This document shows positions 22,705 through 38,400 of a stretch of DNA of 64,000 bases, piece after piece; positions within the stretch are counted from its first letter, which is position 1; the number at the start of each line of letters is the position of its first letter. The notes under the pieces are model-generated. The model was not told the origin of the DNA. It ran no database searches and saw only the letters and a list, made by a program, of their open reading frames with translations. Source of the stretch: Cladorhizidae sp. MBARI D1340-BT2 (Eukaryota; Porifera; Demospongiae; Poecilosclerida; Cladorhizidae); NCBI GenBank assembly GCA_028752905.1, contig JAQNBH010000003.1:24925989-24989988 (forward strand), in the 5' to 3' direction. The translations under genes were made by a program, and so were the position numbers.

Positions 22705-24525
22705 AGTGAAGTGTGGAGAATCTATGAAGCTAACATGTTTAGCTCAAGATAGAGAACACTGAGAGATACCTATCTTGCAAGTCCACTACAGTGAAGTGTG
22801 CAGAATATATGGATGTTTGGTATCAAGAGAGAGCACTTAGAGAGTCCTATCTTAATAGCTATACATCAAGTCTATTCAGTGAAGTGTGGATAATCTACGA
22901 AGCTAAACATGTTTAGCATCAAGTAAGAGTACAATTCATAACTGCCCTAATTAACAAGACCAAAGTCCCAGATTTTGTCAACTGATAGAGAAGGCCCTTA
23001 TCTGCAACATGTCAACAGATTATCAATAAATGTAGTGGTTTTTCACTGGCAGGCCACCGCTTTGGCAACTGGAAAACGCCAGGAAAGATCGCAAACCTTA
23101 CCACTTCAAATCACCATAACTTGCTAATACTTAGAGTAATCAAAATTTTGGCACGTACAAAAGACAGATAATTAGAAGGGCTATCCGGTGATATAAAAAA
23201 ATTCTTTTTTGGGTAAAGTGTAGAAAAGTTATGAGCTTTACGGCAAAAAAGCAAGATTTTTGGGGGGGAAATGAGAAACATATAGACCAAATTAGGGCAA
23301 ATATCAAGATAGAGAACACATAATGAAACCTATCATTCGAATCATATCAAGTCCATTACAGTGAAGTGTGCAGAATATTATGGATGTTTGATATCAACAG
23401 AGAGCACAGGGAGAGACCTATCTTAATAGCTATATATCAAGTTTATACAGTGAAGTGTGGAGAATCTATGAAGCTAACCTGTTTAGCATCAAGATAGAGA
23501 ACACATAGAGAAACCTATCTTGTGATTCTATGTATGCAGAATATACGGATGTTTGGTATCATCAAGAGAGAGAACAGAGAGAGGCCTACCTTTAGAGCTA
23601 TATATCAAGTCTATTCAGTGAAGTGTGGAGAATCTATGAAGCTAACATGTTTAGCTCAAGATAGAGAACACTGAGAGATACCTATCTTGCAAGTCCACTA
23701 CAGTGAAGTGTGCAGAATATATGGATGTTTGGTATCAAGAGAGAGCACTTAGAGAGTCCTATCTTAATAGCTATACATCAAGTCTATTCAGTGAAGTGTG
23801 GATAATCTACGAAGCTAAACATGTTTAGCATCAAGTAAGAGTACAATTCATAACTGCCCTAATTAACAAGACCAAAGTCCCAGATTTTGTCAACTGATAG
23901 AGAAGGCCCTTATCTGCAACATGTCAACAGATTATCAATAAATGTAGTGGTTTTTCACTGGCAGGCCACCGCTTTGGCAACTGGAAAACGCCAGGAAAGA
24001 TCGCAAACCTTACCACTTCAAATCACCATAACTTGCTAATACTTAGAGTAATTAAAATTTTGGCACGTACAAAAGACAGATAATTAGAAGGGCTCTCCGG
24101 TGATATAAATAATTTCTTTTTTGGGTAAAGTGTAGAAAAGTTATGAGCTTTACGGCAAAAAAGCAAGATTTTTGGGGGGGAAATGAGAAACATATAGACC
24201 AAATTAGGGCAAATATCAAGATAGAGAACACATAATGAAACCTATCATTCGAATCATATCAAGTCCATTACAGTGAAGTGTGCAGAATATTATGGATGTT
24301 TGATATCAACAGAGAGCACAGGGAGAGACCTATCTTAATAGCTATATATCAAGTTTATACAGTGAAGTGTGGAGAATCTATGAAGCTAACCTGTTTAGCA
24401 TCAAGATAGAGAACACATAGAGAAACCTATCTTGTGATTCTATGTATGCAGAATATACGGATGTTTGGTATCAAGAGAGAGAACAGAGAGAGGCCTACCT
24501 TTAGAGCTATATATCAAGTCTATTC
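22705..24525. repeat. Second kind of two-unit repeat, copy 2 (units 26-27)
   Basis: Unit 26 repeats the TATAAAAAAATTC form and has a 3-bp duplication that makes it 912 bp. Unit 27 repeats CTCTCC with TATAAATAATTT and has a private AATTAAAATTTT. The two copies therefore carry the same pattern with independent later changes. Confidence 0.9.
23558..23563. repeat. 3-bp duplication ATC-ATC in unit 26
   Basis: GGTATCATCAAGAG stands where other units read GGTATCAAGAG. It is the only insertion in the window and explains the single 912-bp unit. Confidence 0.95.
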
Positions 24526-27500
24526 AGTGAAGTGTGGAGAATCTATGAAGCTAACATGTTTAGCTCAAGATAGAGAACACTGAGAGATACCTATCTTGCA
24601 AGTCCACTACAGTGAAGTGTGCAGAATATATGGATGTTTGGTATCAAGAGAGAGCACTTAGAGAGTCCTATCTTAATAGCTATACATCAAGTCTATTCAG
24701 TGAAGTGTGGATAATCTACGAAGCTAAACATGTTTAGCATCAAGTAAGAGTACAATTCATAACTGCCCTAATTAACAAGACCAAAGTCCCAGATTTTGTC
24801 AACTGATAGAGAAGGCCCTTATCTGCAACATGTCAACAGATTATCAATAAATGTAGTGGTTTTTCACTGGCAGGCCACCGCTTTGGCAACTGGAAAACGC
24901 CAGGAAAGATCGCAAACCTTACCACTTCAAATCACCATAACTTGCTAATACTTAGAGTAATCAAAATTTTGGCACGTACAAAAGACAGATAATTAGAAGG
25001 GCTCTCCGGTGATATAAATAATTTCTTTTTTGGGTAAAGTGTAGAAAAGTTATGAGCTTTACGGCAAAAAAGCAAGATTTTTGGGGGGGAAATGAGAAAC
25101 ATATAGACCAAATTAGGGCAAATATCAAGATAGAGAACACATAATGAAACCTATCATTCGAATCATATCAAGTCCATTACAGTGAAGTGTGCAGAATATT
25201 ATGGATGTTTGATATCAACAGAGAGCACAGGGAGAGACCTATCTTAATAGCTATATATCAAGTTTATACAGTGAAGTGTGGAGAATCTATGAAGCTAACC
25301 TGTTTAGCATCAAGATAGAGAACACATAGAGAAACCTATCTTGTGATTCTATGTATGCAGAATATACGGATGTTTGGTATCAAGAGAGAGAACAGAGAGA
25401 GGCCTACCTTTAGAGCTATATATCAAGTCTATTCAGTGAAGTGTGGAGAATCTATGAAGCTAACATGTTTAGCTCAAGATAGAGAACACTGAGAGATACC
25501 TATCTTGCAAGTCCACTACAGTGAAGTGTGCAGAATATATGGATGTTTGGTATCAAGAGAGAGCACTTAGAGAGTCCTATCTTAATAGCTATACATCAAG
25601 TCTATTCAGTGAAGTGTGGATAATCTACGAAGCTAAACATGTTTAGCATCAAGTAAGAGTACAATTCATAACTGCCCTAATTAACAAGACCAAAGTCCCA
25701 GATTTTGTCAACTGATAGAGAAGGCCCTTATCTGCAACATGTCAACAGATTATCAATAAATGTAGTGGTTTTTCACTGGCAGGCCACCGCTTTGGCAACT
25801 GGAAAACGCCAGGAAAGACCGCAAACCTTACCACTTCAAATCACCATAACTTGCTAATACTTAGAGTAATCAAAATTTTGGCACGTACAAAAGACAGATA
25901 ATTAGAAGGGCTATCCGGTGATATAAAAAATTTCTTTTTTGGGTAAAGTGTAGAAAAGTTATGAGCTTTACGGCAAAAAAGCAAGATTTTTGGGGGGGAA
26001 ATGAGAAACATATAGACCAAATTAGGGCAAATATCAAGATAGAGAACACATAATGAAACCTATCATTCGAATCATATCAAGTCCATTACAGTGAAGTGTG
26101 CAGAATATTATGGATGTTTGATATCAACAGAGAGCACAGGGAGAGACCTATCTTAATAGCTATATATCAAGTTTATACAGTGAAGTGTGGAGAATCTATG
26201 AAGCTAACCTGTTTAGCATCAAGATAGAGAACACATAGAGAAACCTATCTTGTGATTCTATGTATGCAGAATATACGGATGTTTGGTATCAAGAGAGAGA
26301 ACAGAGAGAGGCCTACCTTTAGAGCTATATATCAAGTCTATTCAGTGAAGTGTGGAGAATCTATGAAGCTAACATGTTTAGCTCAAGATAGAGAACACTG
26401 AGAGATACCTATCTTGCAAGTCCACTACAGTGAAGTGTGCAGAATATATGGATGTTTGGTATCAAGAGAGAGCACTTAGAGAGTCCTATCTTAATAGCTA
26501 TACATCAAGTCTATTCAGTGAAGTGTGGATAATCTACGAAGCTAAACATGTTTAGCATCAAGTAAGAGTACAATTCATAACTGCCCTAATTAACAAGACC
26601 AAAGTCCCAGATTTTGTCAACTGATAGAGAAGGCCCTTATCTGCAACATGTCAACAGATTATCAATAAATGTAGTGGTTTTTCACTGGCAGGCCACCGCT
26701 TTGGCAACTGGAAAACGCCAGGAAAGATCGCAAACCTTACCACTTCAAATCACCATAACTTGCTAATACTTAGAGTAATCAAAATTTTGGCACGTACAAA
26801 AGACAGATAATTAGAAGGGCTATCCGGTGATATAAATAATTTCTTTTTTGGGTAAAGTGTAGAAAAGTTATGAGCTTTACGGCAAAAAAGCAAGATTTTT
26901 GGGGGGGAAATGAGAAACATATAGACCAAATTAGGGCAAATATCAAGATAGAGAACACATAATGAAACCTATCATTCGAATCATATCAAGTCCATTACAG
27001 TGAAGTGTGCAGAATATTATGGATGTTTGATATCAACAGAGAGCACAGGGAGAGACCTATCTTAATAGCTATATATCAAGTTTATACAGTGAAGTGTGGA
27101 GAATCTATGAAGCTAACCTGTTTAGCATCAAGATAGAGAACACATAGAGAAACCTATCTTGTGATTCTATGTATGCAGAATATACGGATGTTTGGTATCA
27201 AGAGAGAGAACAGAGAGAGGCCTACCTTTAGAGCTATATATCAAGTCTATTCAGTGAAGTGTGGAGAATCTATGAAGCTAACATGTTTAGCTCAAGATAG
27301 AGAACACTGAGAGATACCTATCTTGCAAGTCCACTACAGTGAAGTGTGCAGAATATATGGATGTTTGGTATCAAGAGAGAGCACTTAGAGAGTCCTATCT
27401 TAATAGCTATACATCAAGTCTATTCAGTGAAGTGTGGATAATCTACGAAGCTAAACATGTTTAGCATCAAGTAAGAGTACAATTCATAACTGCCCTAATT

Positions 27501-29979
27501 AACAAGACCAAAGTCCCAGATTTTGTCAACTGATAGAGAAGGCCCTTATCTGCAACATGTCAACAGATTATCAATAAATGTAGTGGTTTTTCACTGGCAG
27601 GCCACCGCTTTGGCAACTGGAAAACGCCAGGAAAGATCGCAAACCTTACCACTTCAAATCACCATAACTTGCTAATACTTAGAGTAATCAAAATTTTGGC
27701 ACGTACAAAAGACAGATAATTAGAAGGGCTATCCTGTGATATAAAAAATTTCTTTTTTGGGTAAAGTGTAGAAAAGTTATGAGCTTTACGGCAAAAAAGC
27801 AAGATTTTTGGGGGGGAAATGAGAAACATATAGACCAAATTAGGGCAAATATCAAGATAGAGAACACATAATGAAACCTATCATTCGAATCATATCAAGT
27901 CCATTACAGTGAAGTGTGCAGAATATTATGGATGTTTGATATCAACAGAGAGCACAGGGAGAGACCTATCTTAATAGCTATATATCAAGTTTATACAGTG
28001 AAGTGTGGAGAATCTATGAAGCTAACCTGTTTAGCATCAAGATAGAGAACACATAGAGAAACCTATCTTGTGATTCTATGTATGCAGAATATACGGATGT
28101 TTGGTATCAAGAGAGAGAACAGAGAGAGGCCTACCTTTAGAGCTATATATCAAGTCTATTCAGTGAAGTGTGGAGAATCTATGAAGCTAACATGTTTAGC
28201 TCAAGATAGAGAACACTGAGAGATACCTATCTTGCAAGTCCACTACAGTGAAGTGTGCAGAATATATGGATGTTTGCTATCAAGAGAGAGCACTTAGAGA
28301 GTCCTATCTTAATAGCTATACATCAAGTCTATTCAGTGAAGTGTGGATAATCTACGAAGCTAAACATGTTTAGCATCAAGTAAGAGTACAATTCATAACT
28401 GCCCTAATTAACAAGACCAAAGTCCCAGATTTTGTCAACTGATAGAGAAGGCCCTTATCTGCAACATGTCAACAGATTATCAATAAATGTAGTGGTTTTT
28501 CACTGGCAGGCCACCGCTTTGGCAACTGGAAAACGCCAGGAAAGATCGCAAACCTTACCACTTCAAATCACCATAACTTGCTAATACTTAGAGTAATCAA
28601 AATTTTGGCACGTGCAAAAGACAGATAATTAGAAGGGCTATCCGGTGATATAAATAATTTCTTTTTTGGGTAAAGTGTAGAAAAGTTATGAGCTTTACGG
28701 CAAAAAAGCAAGATTTTTGGGGGGGAAATGAGAAACATATAGACCAAATTAGGGCAAATATCAAGATAGAGAACACATAATGAAACCTATCATTCGAATC
28801 ATATCAAGTCCATTACAGTGAAGTGTGCAGAATATTATGGATGTTTGATATCAACAGAGAGCACAGGGAGAGACCTATCTTAATAGCTATATATCAAGTT
28901 TATACAGTGAAGTGTGGAGAATCTATGAAGCTAACCTGTTTAGCATCAAGATAGAGAACACATAGAGAAACCTATCTTGTGATTCTATGTATGCAGAATA
29001 TACGGATGTTTGGTATCAAGAGAGAGAACAGAGAGAGGCCTACCTTTAGAGCTATATATCAAGTCTATTCAGTGAAGTGTGGAGAATCTATGAAGCTAAC
29101 ATGTTTAGCTCAAGATAGAGAACACTGAGAGATACCTATCTTGCAAGTCCACTACAGTGAAGTGTGCAGAATATATGGATGTTTGCTATCAAGAGAGAGC
29201 ACTTAGAGAGTCCTATCTTAATAGCTATACATCAAGTCTATTCAGTGAAGTGTGGATAATCTACGAAGCTAAACATGTTTAGCATCAAGTAAGAGTACAA
29301 TTCATAACTGCCCTAATTAACAAGACCAAAGTCCCAGATTTTGTCAACTGATAGAGAAGGCCCTTATCTGCAACATGTCAACAGATTATCAATAAATGTA
29401 GTGGTTTTTCACTGGCAGGCCACCGCTTTGGCAACTGGAAAACGCCAGGAAAGATCGCAAACCTTACCACTTCAAATCACCATAACTTGCTAATACTTAG
29501 AGTAATCAAAATTTTGGCACGTACAAAAGACAGATAATTAGAAGGGCTATCCGGTGATATAAATAATTTCTTTTTTGGGTAAAGTGTAGAAAAGTTATGA
29601 GCTTTACGGCAAAAAAGCAAGATTTTTGGGGGGGAAATGAGAAACATATAGACCAAATTAGGGCAAATATCAAGATAGAGAACACATAATGAAACCTATC
29701 ATTCGAATCATATCAAGTCCATTACAGTGAAGTGTGCAGAATATTATGGATGTTTGATATCAACAGAGAGCACAGGGAGAGACCTATCTTAATAGCTATA
29801 TATCAAGTTTATACAGTGAAGTGTGGAGAATCTATGAAGCTAACCTGTTTAGCATCAAGATAGAGAACACATAGAGAAACCTATCTTGTGATTCTATGTA
29901 TGCAGAATATACGGATGTTTGGTATCAAGAGAGAGAACAGAGAGAGGCCTACCTTTAGAGCTATATATCAAGTCTATTC
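24526..29979. repeat. Mixed units 28-33
   Basis: Unit 28 has CTCTCC like units 25 and 27. Units 29 and 31 have the AAAAAATTT form and alternate with TATAAATA units 28, 30 and 32. Unit 29 carries GACCGC and unit 31 CCTGTG. Unit 32 has CACGTGC, as in units 7 and 13, but without CTCTTC. Units 32 and 33 share GTTTGCTATC, marking a single-unit duplication. All are 909 bp. Confidence 0.85.
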
Positions 29980-31797
29980 AGTGAAGTGTGGAGAATCTAT
30001 GAAGCTAACATGTTTAGCTCAAGATAGAGAACACTGAGAGATACCTATCTTGCAAGTCCACTACAGTGAAGTGTGCAGAATATATGGATGTTTGGTATCA
30101 AGAGAGAGCACTTAGAGAGTCCTATCTTAATAGCTATACATCAAGTCTATTCAGTGAAGTGTGGATAATCTACGAAGCTAAACATGTTTAGCATCAAGTA
30201 AGAGTACAATTCATAACTGCCCTAATTAACAAGACCAAAGTCCCAGATTTTGTCAACTGATAGAGAAGGCCCTTATCTGCAACATGTCAACAGATTATCA
30301 ATAAATGTAGTGGTTTTTCACTGGCAGGCCACCGCTTTGGCAACTGGAAAACGCCAGGAAAGATCGCAAACCTTACCACTTCAAATCACCATAACTTGCT
30401 AATACTTAGAGTAATCAAAATTTTGGCAGGTACAAAAGACAGATAATTAGAAGGGCTATCCGGTGATATAAATAATTTCTTTTTTGGGTAAAGTGTAGAA
30501 AAGTTATAAGCTTTACGGCAAAAAAGCAAGATTTTTGGGGGGGAAATGAGAAACATATAGACCAAATTAGGGCAAATATCAAGATAGAGAACACATAATG
30601 AAACCTATCATTCGAATCATATCAAGTCCATTACAGTGAAGTGTGCAGAATATTATGGATGTTTGATATCAACAGAGAGCACAGGGAGAGACCTATCTTA
30701 ATAGCTATATATCAAGTTTATACAGTGAAGTGTGGAGAATCTATGAAGCTAACCTGTTTAGCATCAAGATAGAGAACACATAGAGAAACCTATCTTGTGA
30801 TTCTATGTATGCAGAATATACGGATGTTTGGTATCAAGAGAGAGAACAGAGAGAGGCCTACCTTTAGAGCTATATATCAAGTCTATTCAGTGAAGTGTGG
30901 AGAATCTATGAAGCTAACATGTTTAGCTCAAGATAGAGAACACTGAGAGATACCTATCTTGCAAGTCCACTACAGTGAAGTGTGCAGAATATATGGATGT
31001 TTGGTATCAAGAGAGAGCACTTAGAGAGTCCTATCTTAATAGCTATACATCAAGTCTATTCAGTGAAGTGTGGATAATCTACGAAGCTAAACATGTTTAG
31101 CATCAAGTAAGAGTACAATTCATAACTGCCCTAATTAACAAGACCAAAGTCCCAGATTTTGTCAACTGATAGAGAAGGCCCTTATCTGCAACATGTCAAC
31201 AGATTATCAATAAATGTAGTGGTTTTTCACTGTCAGGCCACCGCTTTGGCAACTGGAAAACGCCAGGAAAGATCGCAAACCTTACCACTTCAAATCACCA
31301 TAACTTGCTAATACTTAGAGTAATCAAAATTTTGGCACGTACAAAAGACAGATAATTAGAAGGGCTATCCGGTGATATAAAAAAATTCTTTTTTGGGTAA
31401 AGTGTAGAAAAGTTATGAGCTTTACGGCAAAAAAGCAAGATTTTTGGGGGGGAAATGAGAAACATATAGACCAAATTAGGGCAAATATCAAGATAGAGAA
31501 CACATAATGAAACCTATCATTCGAATCATATCAAGTCCATTACAGTGAAGTGTGCAGAATATTATGGATGTTTGATATCAACAGAGAGCACAGGGAGAGA
31601 CCTATCTTAATAGCTATATATCAAGTTTATACAGTGAAGTGTGGAGAATCTATGAAGCTAACCTGTTTAGCATCAAGATAGAGAACACATAGAGAAACCT
31701 ATCTTGTGATTCTATGTATGCAGAATATATGGATGTTTGGTATCAAGAGAGAGAACAGAGAGAGGCCTACCTTTAGAGCTATATATCAAGTCTATTC
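29980..31797. repeat. Units 34-35 with private changes
   Basis: Unit 34 has GGCAGGTAC for GGCACGTAC and the ATAAGC change (an isolated HindIII site near 30508) without the 4-bp deletion. Unit 35 has TGTCAGG, the TATAAAAAAATTC form otherwise found in units 24 and 26, and TATGG for TACGG. Confidence 0.85.
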
Positions 31798-34700
31798 AGT
31801 GAAGTGTGGAGAATCTATGAAGCTAACATGTTTAGCTCAAGATAGAGAACACTGAGAGATACCTATCTTGCAAGTCCACTACAGTGAAGTGTGCAGAATA
31901 TATGGATGTTTGGTATCAAGAGAGAGCACTTAGAGAGTCCTATCTTAATAGCTATACATCAAGTCTATTCAGTGAAGTGTGGATAATCTACGAAGCTAAA
32001 CATGTTTAGCATCAAGTAAGAGTACAATTCATAACTGCCCTAATTAACAAGACCAAAGTCCCAGATTTTGTCAACTGATAGAGAAGGCCCTTATCTGCAA
32101 CATGTCAACAGATTATCAATAAATGTAGTGGTTTTTCACTGGCAGGCCACCGCTTTGGCAACTGGAAAACGCCAGGAAAGATCGCAAACCTTACCACTTC
32201 AAATCACCATAACTTGCTAATACTTAGAGTAATCAAAATTTTGGCACGTACAAAAGACAGATAATTAGAAGGGCTATCCGGTGATATAAATAATTTCTTT
32301 TTTGGGTAAAGTGTAGAAAAGTTATGAGCTTTACGGCAAAAAAGCAAGATTTTTGGGGGGGAAATGAGAAACATATAGACCAAATTAGGGCAAATATCAA
32401 GATAGAGAACACATAATGAAACCTATCATTCGAATCATATCAAGTCCATTACAGTGAAGTGTGCAGAATATTATGGATGTTTGATATCAACAGAGAGCAC
32501 AGGGAGAGACCTATCTTAATAGCTATATATCAAGTTTATACAGTGAAGTGTGGAGAATCTATGAAGCTAACCTGTTTAGCATCAAGATAGAGAACACATA
32601 GAGAAACCTATCTTGTGATTCTATGTATGCAGAATATACGGATGTTTGGTATCAAGAGAGAGAACAGAGAGAGGCCTACCTTTAGAGCTATATATCAAGT
32701 CTATTCAGTGAAGTGTGGAGAATCTATGAAGCTAACATGTTTAGCTCAAGATAGAGAACACTGAGAGATACCTATCTTGCAAGTCCACTACAGTGAAGTG
32801 TGCAGAATATATGGATGTTTGGTATCAAGAGAGAGCACTTAGAGAGTCCTATCTTAATAGCTATACATCAAGTCTATTCAGTGAAGTGTGGATAATCTAC
32901 GAAGCTAAACATGTTTAGCATCAAGTAAGAGTACAATTCATAACTGCCCTAATTAACAAGACCAAAGTCCCAGATTTTGTCAACTGATAGAGAAGGCCCT
33001 TATCTGCAACATGTCAACAGATTATCAATAAATGTAGTGGTTTTTCACTGGCAGGCCACCGCTTTGGCAACTGGAAAACGCCAGGAAAGATCGCAAACCT
33101 TACCACTTCAAATCACCATAACTTGCTAATACTTAGAGTAATCAAAATTTTGGCACGTACAAAAGACAGATAATTAGAAGGGCTATCCGGTGATATAAAT
33201 AATTTCTTTTTTGGGTAAAGTGTAGAAAAGTTATGAGCTTTACGGCAAAAAAGCAAGATTTTTGGGGGGGAAATGAGAAACATATAGACCAAATTAGGGC
33301 AAATATCAAGATAGAGAACACATAATGAAACCTATCATTCGAATCATATCAAGTCCATTACAGTGAAGTGTGCAGAATATTATGGATGTTTGATATCAAC
33401 AGAGAGCACAGGGAGAGACCTATCTTAATAGCTATATATCAAGTTTATACAGTGAAGTGTGGAGAATCTATGAAGCTAACCTGTTTAGCATCAAGATAGA
33501 GAACACATAGAGAAACCTATCTTGTGATTCTATGTATGCAGAATATACGGATGTTTGGTATCAAGAGAGAGAACAGAGAGAGGCCTACCTTTAGAGCTAT
33601 ATATCAAGTCTATTCAGTGAAGTGTGGAGAATCTATGAAGCTAACATGTTTAGCTCAAGATAGAGAACACTGAGAGATACCTATCTTGCAAGTCCACTAC
33701 AGTGAAGTGTGCAGAATATATGGATGTTTGGTATCAAGAGAGAGCACTTAGAGAGTCCTATCTTAATAGCTATACATCAAGTCTATTCAGTGAAGTGTGG
33801 ATAATCTACGAAGCTAAACATGTTTAGCATCAAGTAAGAGTACAATTCATAACTGCCCTAATTAACAAGACCAAAGTCCCAGATTTTGTCAACTGATAGA
33901 GAAGGCCCTTATCTGCAACATGTCAACAGATTATCAATAAATGTAGTGGTTTTTCACTGGCAGGCCACCGCTTTGGCAACTGGAAAACGCCAGGAAAGAT
34001 CGCAAACCTTACCACTTCAAATCACCATAACTTGCTAATACTTAGAGTAATCAAAATTTTGGCACGTACAAAAGACAGATAATTAGAAGGGCTATCCGGT
34101 GATATAAATAATTTCTTTTTTGGGTAAAGTGTAGAAAAGTTATGAGCTTTACGGCAAAAAAGCAAGATTTTTGGGGGGGAAATGAGAAACATATAGACCA
34201 AATTAGGGCAAATATCAAGATAGAGAACACATAATGAAACCTATCATTCGAATCATATCAAGTCCATTACAGTGAAGTGTGCAGAATATTATGGATGTTT
34301 GATATCAACAGAGAGCACAGGGAGAGACCTATCTTAATAGCTATATATCAAGTTTATACAGTGAAGTGTGGAGAATCTATGAAGCTAACCTGTTTAGCAT
34401 CAAGATAGAGAACACATAGAGAAACCTATCTTGTGATTCTATGTATGCAGAATATACGGATGTTTGGTATCAAGAGAGAGAACAGAGAGAGGCCTACCTT
34501 TAGAGCTATATATCAAGTCTATTCAGTGAAGTGTGGAGAATCTATGAAGCTAACATGTTTAGCTCAAGATAGAGAACACTGAGAGATACCTATCTTGCAA
34601 GTCCACTACAGTGAAGTGTGCAGAATATATGGATGTTTGGTATCAAGAGAGAGCACTTAGAGAGTCCTATCTTAATAGCTATACATCAAGTCTATTCAGT

Positions 34701-35433
34701 GAAGTGTGGATAATCTACGAAGCTAAACATGTTTAGCATCAAGTAAGAGTACAATTCATAACTGCCCTAATTAACAAGACCAAAGTCCCAGATTTTGTCA
34801 ACTGATAGAGAAGGCCCTTATCTGCAACATGTCAACAGATTATCAATAAATGTAGTGGTTTTTCACTGGCAGGCCACCGCTTTGGCAACTGGAAAACGCC
34901 AGGAAAGATCGCAAACCTTACCACTTCAAATCACCATAACTTGCTAATACTTAGAGTAATCAAAATTTTGGCACGTACAAAAGACAGATAATTAGAAGGG
35001 CTATCCGGTGATATAAATAATTTCTTTTTTGGGTAAAGTGTAGAAAAGTTATGAGCTTTACGGCAAAAAAGCAAGATTTTTGGGGGGGAAATGAGAAACA
35101 TATAGACCAAATTAGGGCAAATATCAAGATAGAGAACACATAATGAAACCTATCATTCGAATCATATCAAGTCCATTACAGTGAAGTGTGCAGAATATTA
35201 TGGATGTTTGATATCAACAGAGAGCACAGGGAGAGACCTATCTTAATAGCTATATATCAAGTTTATACAGTGAAGTGTGGAGAATCTATGAAGCTAACCT
35301 GTTTAGCATCAAGATAGAGAACACATAGAGAAACCTATCTTGTGATTCTATGTATGCAGAATATACGGATGTTTGGTATCAAGAGAGAGAACAGAGAGAG
35401 GCCTACCTTTAGAGCTATATATCAAGTCTATTC
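31798..35433. repeat. Four plain units 36-39
   Basis: Four consecutive 909-bp units of the TATAAATAATTT majority form in which I saw no difference. This is the most homogeneous stretch of the window and a good approximation of the array consensus. Confidence 0.88.
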
Positions 35434-38400
35434 AGTGAAGTGTGGAGAATCTATGAAGCTAACATGTTTAGCTCAAGATAGAGAACACTGAGAGATACCT
35501 ATCTTGCAAGTCCACTACAGTGAAGTGTGCAGAATATATGGATGTTTGGTATCAAGAGAGAGCACTTAGAGAGTCCTATCTTAATAGCTATACATCAAGT
35601 CTATTCAGTGAAGTGTGGATAATCTACGAAGCTAAACATGTTTAGCATCAAGTAAGAGTACAATTCATAACTGCCCTAATTAACAAGACCAAAGTCCCAG
35701 ATTTTGTCAACTGATAGAGAAGGCCCTTATCTGCAACATGTCAACAGATTATCAATAAATGTAGTGGTTTTTCACTGGCAGGCCACCGCTTTGGCAACTG
35801 GAAAACGCCAGGAAAGATCGCAAACCTTACCACTTCAAATCACCATAACTTGCTAATACTTAGAGTAATCAAAATTTTGGCACGTACAAAAGACAGATAA
35901 TTAGAAGGGCTATCCGGTGATATAAAAAATTTCTTTTTTGGGTAAAGTGTAGAAAAGTTATGAGCTTTACGGCAAAAAAGCAAGATTTTTGGGGGGGAAA
36001 TGAGAAACATATAGACCAAATTAGGGCAAATATCAAGATAGAGAACACATAATGAAACCTATCATTCGAATCATATCAAGTCCATTACAGTGAAGTGTGC
36101 ATAATATTATGGATGTTTGATATCAACAGAGAGCACAGGGAGAGACCTATCTTAATAGCTATATATCAAGTTTATACAGTGAAGTGTGGAGAATCTATGA
36201 AGCTAACCTGTTTAGCATCAAGATAGAGAACACATAGAGAAACCTATCTTGTGATTCTATGTATGCAGAATATACGGATGTTTGGTATCAAGAGAGAGAA
36301 CAGAGAGAGGCCTACCTTTAGAGCTATATATCAAGTCTATTCAGTGAAGTGTGGAGAATCTATGAAGCTAACATGTTTAGCTCAAGATAGAGAACACTGA
36401 GAGATACCTATCTTGCAAGTCCACTACAGTGAAGTGTGCAGAATATATGGATGTTTGGTATCAAGAGAGAGCACTTAGAGAGTCCTATCTTAATAGCTAT
36501 ACATCAAGTCTATTCAGTGAAGTGTGGATAATCTACGAAGCTAAACATGTTTAGCATCAAGTAAGAGTACAATTCATAACTGCCCTAATTAACAAGACCA
36601 AAGTCCCAGATTTTGTCAACTGATAGAGAAGGCCCTTATCTGCAACATGTCAACAGATTATCAATAAATGTAGTGGTTTTTCACTGGCAGGCCACCGCTT
36701 TGGCAACTGGAAAACGCCAGGAAAGATCGCAAACCTTACCACTTCAAATCACCATAACTTGCTAATACTTAGAGTAATCAAAATTTTGGCACGTACAAAA
36801 GACAGATAATTAGAAGGGCTATCCGGTGATATAAAAAATTTCTTTTTTGGGTAAAGTGTAGCAAAGTTATGAGCTTTACGGCAAAAAAGCAAGATTTTTG
36901 GGGGAAAAATGAGAAACATATAGACCAAATTAGGGCAAATATCAAGATAGAGAACACATAATGAAACCTATCATTCGAATCATATCAAGTCCATTACAGT
37001 GAAGTGTGCATAATATTATGGATGTTTGATATCAACAGAGAGCACAGGGAGAGACCTATCTTAATAGCTATATATCAAGTTTATACAGTGAAGTGTGGAG
37101 AATCTATGAAGCTAACCTGTTTAGCATCAAGATAGAGAACACATAGAGAAACCTATCTTGTGATTCTATGTATGCAGAATATACGGATGTTTGGTATCAA
37201 GAGAGAGAACAGAGAGAGGCCTACCTTTAGAGCTATATATCAAGTCTATTCAGTGAAGTGTGGAGAATCTATGAAGCTAACATGTTTAGCTCAATATAGA
37301 GAACACTGAGAGATACCTATCTTGCAAGTCCACTACAGTGAAGTGTGCAGAATATATGGATGTTTGGTATCAAGAGAGAGCACTTAGAGAGTCCTATCTT
37401 AATAGCTATACATCAAGTCTATTCAGTGAAGTGTGGATAATCTACGAAGCTAAACATGTTTAGCATCAAGTAAGAGTACAATTCATAACTGCCCTAATTA
37501 ACAAGACCAAAGTCCCAGATTTTGTCAACTGATAGAGAAGGCCCTTATCTGCAACATGTCAACAGATTATCAATAAATGTAGTGGTTTTTCACTGGCAGG
37601 CCACCGCTTTGGCAACTGGAAAACGCCAGGAAAGATCGCAAACCTTACCACTTCAAATCACCATAACTTGCTAATACTTAGAGTAATCAAAATTTTGGCA
37701 CGTACAAAAGACAGATAATTAGAAGGGCTATCCGGTGATATAAATAATTTCTTTTTTGGGTAAAGTGTTGAAAAGTTATAAGCTTTACGGCAAAAAAGCA
37801 AGATTTTTGGGGGGGAAATGAGAAACATATAGACCAAATTAGGGCAAATATCAAGATAGAGAACACATAATGAAACCTATCATTCGAATCATATCACATT
37901 ACAGTGAAGTGTGCAGAATATTATGGATGTTTGATATCAACAGAGAGCACAGGGAGAGACCTATCTTAATAGCTATATATCAAGTTTATACAGTGAAGTG
38001 TGGAGAATCTATGAAGCTAACCTGTTTAGCATCAAGATAGAGAACACATAGAGAAACCTATCTTGTGATTCTATGTATGCAGAATATACGGATGTTTGGT
38101 ATCAAGAGAGAGAACAGAGAGAGGCCTACCTTTAGAGCTATATATCAAGTCTATTCAGTGAAGTGTGGAGAATCTATGAAGCTAACATGTTTAGCTCAAG
38201 ATAGAGAACACTGAGAGATACCTATCTTGCAAGTCCACTACAGTGAAGTGTGCAGAATATATGGATGATTGGTATCAAGAGAGAGCACTTAGAGAGTCCT
38301 ATCTTAATAGCTATACATCAAGTCTATTCAGTGAAGTGTGGATAATCTACGAAGCTAAACATGTTTAGCATCAAGTAAGAGTACAATTCATAACTGCCCT